Positions 59,040-64,000 of a DNA stretch of 64,000 nt are shown in pieces. Origin of the DNA: Gigaspora margarita. Its lineage: Eukaryota; Glomeromycota; Glomeromycetes; Diversisporales; Gigasporaceae. Position 1 is the first letter of the stretch. Each line of letters begins with the position of its first letter. The stretch lies in the NCBI GenBank assembly GCA_009809945.1, contig WTPW01000015.1, positions 472,612 through 536,611 on the forward strand, given 5' to 3'. Under the pieces are notes generated by a model. That model saw nothing but the letters and a program-made list of their open reading frames with translations. It made no database searches and was not told the origin of the DNA. Position numbers and translations under genes: made by a program.

Positions 59040-59400
59040 ATGTTTTTTGGATTTTATTGCTGCATGGCAGTGCAAGGATCATCAGTAGCAATTTTTGGGC
59101 TCCACGGCTGCAGGAGCAGTACAGTGACTCTTATTAATGGACAGTGACAGTTAGGATCCGCAGTTGCAGTAGCAGCAAGGACCTTATTAGTGAATAGAAG
59201 GCTCTGTGGTTGCAGTGATAGTACAAGGACCTTAAAAATGAGCATTTAGGCTTCGCGGCTTTGTGGCAGTGCAAAGACCTTATTAGTGAATAGTTAGGCT
59301 TCACAGCTGCAGTGGCAGTGCAAGGACCTTATTAATGGACAGTTAGGGTTCACAGCTGCAATGGCAGTGCAAGTACCAGAAAGAGATACACAAGATGATG
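59040..59400. repeat. ~49-bp minisatellite, same unit as 39540-41395
   Basis: GCAAGG anchors lie at 59071, 59174, 59221, 59271, 59320 and 59369, with TACAGTG at 59120. Spacings are 47-54 bp. The unit reads TTAGGCTTCACAGCTGCAGT, GGCAGTGCAAGGACCTTATT, AATG. The frame at 58923-59147 overlaps it and is not considered real. Confidence 0.75.
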
Positions 59401-59779
59401 TCCCAATTCTCTTTTTAGCTATATATGTATGTTAGCTATCTTGCTTATATTGCAGTTTCATGTTGTAGGCAGGGCGTGGTGGGACCTTTTGGTTTAGGAA
59501 ATTTGGAACTGAAGGGTCAGTAATTTATGTGTCTAATAGGTTGAGAGAATAATTAGTACAGGTTCAGATAAGTTTTCATAGACTATTAGGTATTGAGTTT
59601 CAAGTTTGTAATCTAGAGTTTTTTTGGATAGCAAACCTATTCCTATATGTTTTTTCATATATAGCAATAAAGTAGCTAATCGAGCAATAATAATTGAGCA
59701 ATTACTTGATTGTTGTCCGGTTGCACAATTTTGAAATAATTTTTAGTACGCATAGATATACCGAAAAAAATTAAGCTTT

Positions 59780-60320
59780 ATACACATACTAGTAATTTAT
59801 TGGATGATTAAATAATCATGGTTAATTGCACATAGAATGCAATTGTTAAAGTGAAAAGAATTAAACTTCATACTTACCTAGTAATTTATTGAATGATTAA
59901 ATGGATTATAGCTAATTATACATCGTCTTAAAACACTATCATCAAAGTGAACTGGATTAAACTTCATACTTACCCTGATGATTTATTGAGTGATTAGATA
60001 ATTCTCTTGAAACACAATCACATTAAGGTGAACTGAATTAAACATAATACTCATCCTGGTAATTTTATTGAATGATTAAATGTTTACAGTTAATCATACA
60101 TTTGAACAGAATTAAATTTCATATTCATTCTGGTAATTTATTGAATAATTAAATGATTATAGTTAATCATACATTTTTCTAAAATACAATTGTTAAAGTG
60201 AACAAAATTAAACTTCATACTTACCCTGGTATTTATTGAATGATTAAATGATTATAGTTAATTATATACACATTCTCTTGAAAACCATCATTAAAAGTAA
60301 AAAGAATTAAACTTAATTCT
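59780..60320. repeat. ~75-100-bp tandem array
   Basis: Units carry GTAATTTATTGAATGATTAA, then GTTAATCATACAT, then AAAGTGAACAGAATTAAACT and TCATACTTACCCTG. GTAATTTATT-type anchors lie at about 59792, 59881, 59979, 60059, 60133 and 60229. Earlier single copies are at about 58470 and 58569. Confidence 0.7.
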
Positions 60321-61750
60321 CACTCTGGTGGTCTGTTACAAATCTTTTTTTTGTTAGTTTACAGAAGTTAACAGATCAAAAAGATAACTAATCAGGAATG
60401 CACCAGAAATGACTGGTCAGGCAAAATTGCTTTTAAAAAGTTTTTTTATAACTACATTTACCGATACAATATCATGTGCGAGCACCTACTAAGTATCACT
60501 ATCAACTAATATATATGAAAAAATCTTGTACACATGTAACTTATTAGCGGAGCCTACTCACCATATTAATCGTGAATAATTATCCCAATGCACAACATAT
60601 ATTGAAAAGTGTTGAATTAGTCTGGACTAATATGCCAGAGTTAAGTTTTATTTGATGAATGCATTTATTATACTGTAGTTTGCCATTATGCATAATTAAA
60701 TTAATATGGGATAAGCTTCTGAAAATAGCAATTCATATTGCGAATTGTGGTTTGCCGCAACTTGAGTTTGTGTGTGGCCATTTGCACTTCTGACTTGCTT
60801 TTATTCTCACAGCGATCCTTATTGGGTTAGTGATTGCTATTTAAGGCAGAACATTAAATTCATACTCACCTGAAGTTGGTTGCATCAATTCAGCTTTGAG
60901 CTTGATCAAACTAGTTCAGACTGGTTTCCACTATTGGTTTCAAGGAGCACCTTCTTCTGCTTGGCATCTTTTTGATCTGTCGATCTCACGTTGACTCAAA
61001 AAAAAACTTGTCACAATGATCATTAACAGGATTCATGGATATTGCTATAGAATCTTTTCTTGTTATATTAATTATGTTTGCAAGTATTAACATCTTATTT
61101 TAATTAAAATAAAATTTGTAAGAAAAAATAGAATACAGTACATACTAATATACGAATACTGTATACTTAATATTCATGTAATATGTACACATATGCATAA
61201 ATATTACGTAAGTGCATCGCAAGGCAAAAATGCCACCCTGTTACCAATATAATAATCAGTACAACCATCATGAATAAGGATTATTTGGCACCGTTATTCC
61301 CCATTCTGCCTTATTATAAGGATAAGTACACACATTCTACTGTATATTATACATAGATGTACATACAAAGGTATAAGCATTTATTTCAAGTTGGCGAAAG
61401 TCAACTGGTCAAAGAAATAGATTAACAAGAATATGCCAAAAGACATTCTAGTTAAATTCAGAAGTGCTATTATTTAATTAACTGCTAATTTTGCTTTATG
61501 ATATAATTACTAAATATGTATGCAATACTTTTAAAGTTATGCATACTTTGAAGTGATTATAGTGAGCGAAATTTATAAGCTACACTATATGTCGAATCTA
61601 AAATTTAATGTGATAGTGACTAATATGAAACTTAATATTAAATGTGACTATTGCAGGCAAAATTTATTATAAAAAATTTCTATAAAAAATTATATGACTA
61701 TAGCATGATTATGACAAAAACAGGTGTGAATATTGTAGGAGTTGATTATA

Positions 61751-62470
61751 TTATAATAGTTAAGTAATTGTTATATTATTTTTTAACCTTATTAATGCCC
61801 TTAAATAACACAAAAATCATGAAATATGAATTTGCCAAATTTACTTTTGTTATTTGATTGCCTAATATTTACAAACTATTTTGGTCTCAAGTTTAAGATA
61901 AGTACAAAAATAAGTGCAAGTGAAAAACAAGTGCAAAACATGACAAAAGCTCCATGATAGATAAAATATAAGATTAATAAAAAATAGTGAATATATTAGC
62001 AAATCTCAAAAAAAATTGCATTCAACCAAATATTTAGATAATTAATTTCTAGAATTTTTGGTCATAATTTTTTGCTGCCAATATTATCTAATAATCAATT
62101 AATTTTTGCAGTGTTTCATAGTTTATATCAATCTAGCAACTAATAAAATCACAGTTATGTCAAAAAGTAATCAGTGTACTAAATCTAATATAGCAAAATA
62201 ATCAAGTTGTTGTGCTTTAACACTTTTTGATTAGTTATATAACCCATGATCAAAATGTAAAGACTAATATATTGATAAGTAAGTTATAATCAAGAATGTC
62301 ATCACAATTCAAATTCATTAACAATTGGTATAAGAAAATATAATTGTGAAGAATTGTGTCATAGTTGGTAAATACTAATACAAATTCTGTACTTGAATAA
62401 ATGACATTGTAAGGGAATCAATCAAAACAAAATAAAATTATCCCATAGTTACAAATAAACTCAATTTTAA
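61751..62470. other. AT-rich spacer
   Basis: No gene or element is recognised. The last 18 bases are the left TSD of the following SINE. Confidence 0.45.
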
Positions 62471-63235
62471 AAGGGTGTGGCAACTTAGGAAAGTTGTTGA
62501 GTTGTTACCTCCCAATCAGCAGTTTGAGAGTTCAAATCCCATCGGCAACACTTTGGAAAAAAAGATCTGTGTTCAGTAACTGGTTTCTTATAGCAGTTGG
62601 GTATATAACCTGTAATCTTGGTTCTACTATCTAGAATGGGAGCTTTTGGGCATAAGTGTAACTATTACACTAACAAATCCAAGGAATTGGAGAAATTGGA
62701 AACCCGTTTGGCAAGTCTCAAGTAAGGAAGTAGTTAGATGATCTCTGATGGTGCTACCAAAAAAGGTCAGTACCAGAATTAGAACAGACCTTATAAGGGC
62801 AGTATAAGAAAGCTATAGCGGTTTAAGGATAATCCCTGACTGCAAGTATTGGTTAATGCTATTGCTCCCAGTTTCTGAAGACCACTTCAGTATAGGATTG
62901 GGACACGTACTTGAGTAGGTTGGCTAGTTCTACGAGGGTAAAGTAGCCCTAAGCTAACCGGTTCTATTATAAATAACTCTAGTAATCAAGTGCAATTAAA
63001 GACAAAAGTGATGGGTAAAAGTATGGACCAGAGTATTTAAATAGGCAGGTCCTGTAGTTGGTCTGCAGGTATGGTAGCTAGTGTAGAACCCTAGGGCGGA
63101 CTACTCAAATTAGGCACAAAAGTGCACATGTGGCTAGTTGTATACTTGTTAATGTAATAACTATTATTAATAACAATAAAGACCTTGTCGGCCAAGTAGA
63201 AGGCCATTAAACTAAAAAAAATAAAAAAAATAAAA
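62471..63235 (+). mobile_element. tRNA-headed SINE, copy 3 (complete, with TSD)
   Basis: The head from about 62475 (GTGTGGCAACTTAGGAAAGT) has an A-box-like region and a B-box GAGTTCAAATCCC (62528-62540). The folded start and end (GTGT.../...AACAC) resemble a long-variable-arm tRNA such as Ser or Leu. The body shares TATTTAAATAGGC, CTGCAGGTATGG and ACATGTGGCTAGTTG with the other copies. It ends in an A-rich tail (about 63212-63240). The target duplication is AAATAAACTCAATTTTAA at 62453-62470 and AAATAAACTCAATCTTAA at 63236-63253, 18 bp with one mismatch, as left by LINE machinery. No protein is encoded. Confidence 0.8.
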
Positions 63236-63329
63236 AAATAAACTCAATCTTAACCATATACTGAAGTTAATAGAATAGTATGTTTAGTAACAGAATTTTT
63301 TTGTAATAATTCAGTATATTTATGAACAT

Positions 63330-63647
63330 TACCATATATTCCCAAAAATAAGCTACCTTTTTTAGGCCAAAAATTACACAAAAAATGCAAGGTAGCTTAT
63401 TTTTGAATTGTTGAATTTTTTGAAAAATTGAAAAACATACTAATAAAAAGTTGTTTAATTGATGTAAAATTTTTTATAAGTGTATTTTTGTGTCCTCAAC
63501 AAGTTTACTTAATGGCACTTTTGATATTTACTTAGTAAAATTTGGACTTTTATATGTAGCAACTGCTAATGCATTTTTTGAGATTTTTGAAAAAAATCAG
63601 AGGGGTAGCTTATTTTTGAAGTAGCTTATTTTTAGGAATATATGGTA
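63330..63647. mobile_element. MITE, 'TAAGCTA' family, copy 2
   Basis: Ends TACCATATATTCCCAAAAAT and ATTTTTAGGAATATATGGTA are inverted, with AAGCTAC next to the left end and TAGCTT at the right. It is 318 bp. It shares CAAGTTTACTTAA and the end pattern with 19207-19683. Confidence 0.75.
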
Positions 63648-64000
63648 TATAATGAGAATTTACAGATTTTAACTAAGATTTTAAAGTTTTATACAAAGTT
63701 CCTGTAGCAGAGCCACAGGTTAGATACTAACATATTCTCAAATTATATAAGATAAGTAATTATAAATATTTATTTATATATGTAAGCAAAATCTAATTAA
63801 GAATTAATATGTAGTATCTTTATTTAGATGTATTATCAATAATATAGATAAAAATTAAAAAATTTTTTTATCATGCAGTATCATGCACATTTTCTTTAAT
63901 ATTAACCTTTTACATATAATTATAGTGTAATTTTAGTGCAATTCTCAAATTTTTATCAATTTCATATGATTTATGGCAAAGCAATAAAGCTTTGTATTAA
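63648..64000. other. AT-rich end of window
   Basis: No gene or repeat recognised. Confidence 0.45.

Larger units (their letters stand above)
57630..61750. mobile_element. Possible 4.1-kb TA-flanked element containing tandem arrays
   Basis: The left end TACAGTCAACTCTCACAATA and the inverse of the right end, TATAATCAACTCCTACAATA, match well and begin with TA. GACTAATATGAAA occurs near both ends. The first bases resemble the 23882-28605 and 40447/40883 elements (TACAGTCA...). The interior has a SINE-like unit and two tandem arrays, but no transposase. The limits rest on the ~30-bp end match alone. Confidence 0.4.

Noticed and set aside
62475-62560. Genuine tRNA gene
   Set aside because: A and B box-like sequences exist, but the three copies are embedded in longer repeated units with A-rich tails; the fold is only tRNA-like.

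Overview
The window looks like nuclear DNA from an AT-rich, transposon-laden fungus. The best fit is a Glomeromycotina (arbuscular mycorrhizal) genome such as Rhizophagus. This is an inference from the extreme A+T content, short GT..AG introns, a signal-peptide/kelch/single-TM gene, a tyrosine-kinase-like (TKL) protein kinase joined to a huge tetratricopeptide (TPR) array, and a PIF1-type helicase tail. No rRNA gene or free-standing tRNA gene was seen.

Genes occupy only the first 18 kb. Positions 2-135 hold a frameshifted helicase C-terminus. Positions 5338-7585 encode a five-exon, 462-residue kelch-repeat type I membrane protein. Positions 9870-17911 encode a five-exon, 2501-residue kinase with about 62 TPR units. 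Both spliced genes rejoin in frame at every junction. The TPR part grew by copying blocks of 12 repeats: equivalent codons lie exactly 1224 bp apart twice in succession. The only other substantial coding trace is a degraded LINE (reverse transcriptase, RNase H, Cys/His finger) on the minus strand at 32057-35500.

The rest, about 46 kb, is a layered deposit of mobile elements. Many have ends and target-site duplications (TSDs) that can be read directly. They include a miniature LTR element (415-1910, TSD ACGG) and four hAT-like non-autonomous elements with perfect 8-bp TSDs (20945-21229, 37288-38857, 42254-43854, 51230-53538). A solo LTR sits inside one of the hATs (51840-52524, TSD GTAT). A tRNA-headed SINE family has three copies, one with an 18-bp TSD. 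About a dozen TA-flanked miniature inverted-repeat elements (MITEs) and two large TA-flanked elements of 4-5 kb filled with tandem arrays are also present. A palindromic family (42024-44435, 54444-55287, arms of 36275-39279) forms long hairpins. Minisatellites with units of about 47, about 100 and about 25-35 bp are shared between distant loci.

Nesting gives relative ages: the palindromic element at 42024 was hit by a hAT, which was hit by a MITE. A SINE was hit by a hAT MITE, and a hAT was hit by an LTR element that has since become a solo LTR. Nothing in the 18-64 kb part looks like an intact host gene. The most novel candidates are the kinase-TPR gene with its block structure, the uORF whose stop overlaps its start codon, and the transposon families with clear TSDs.
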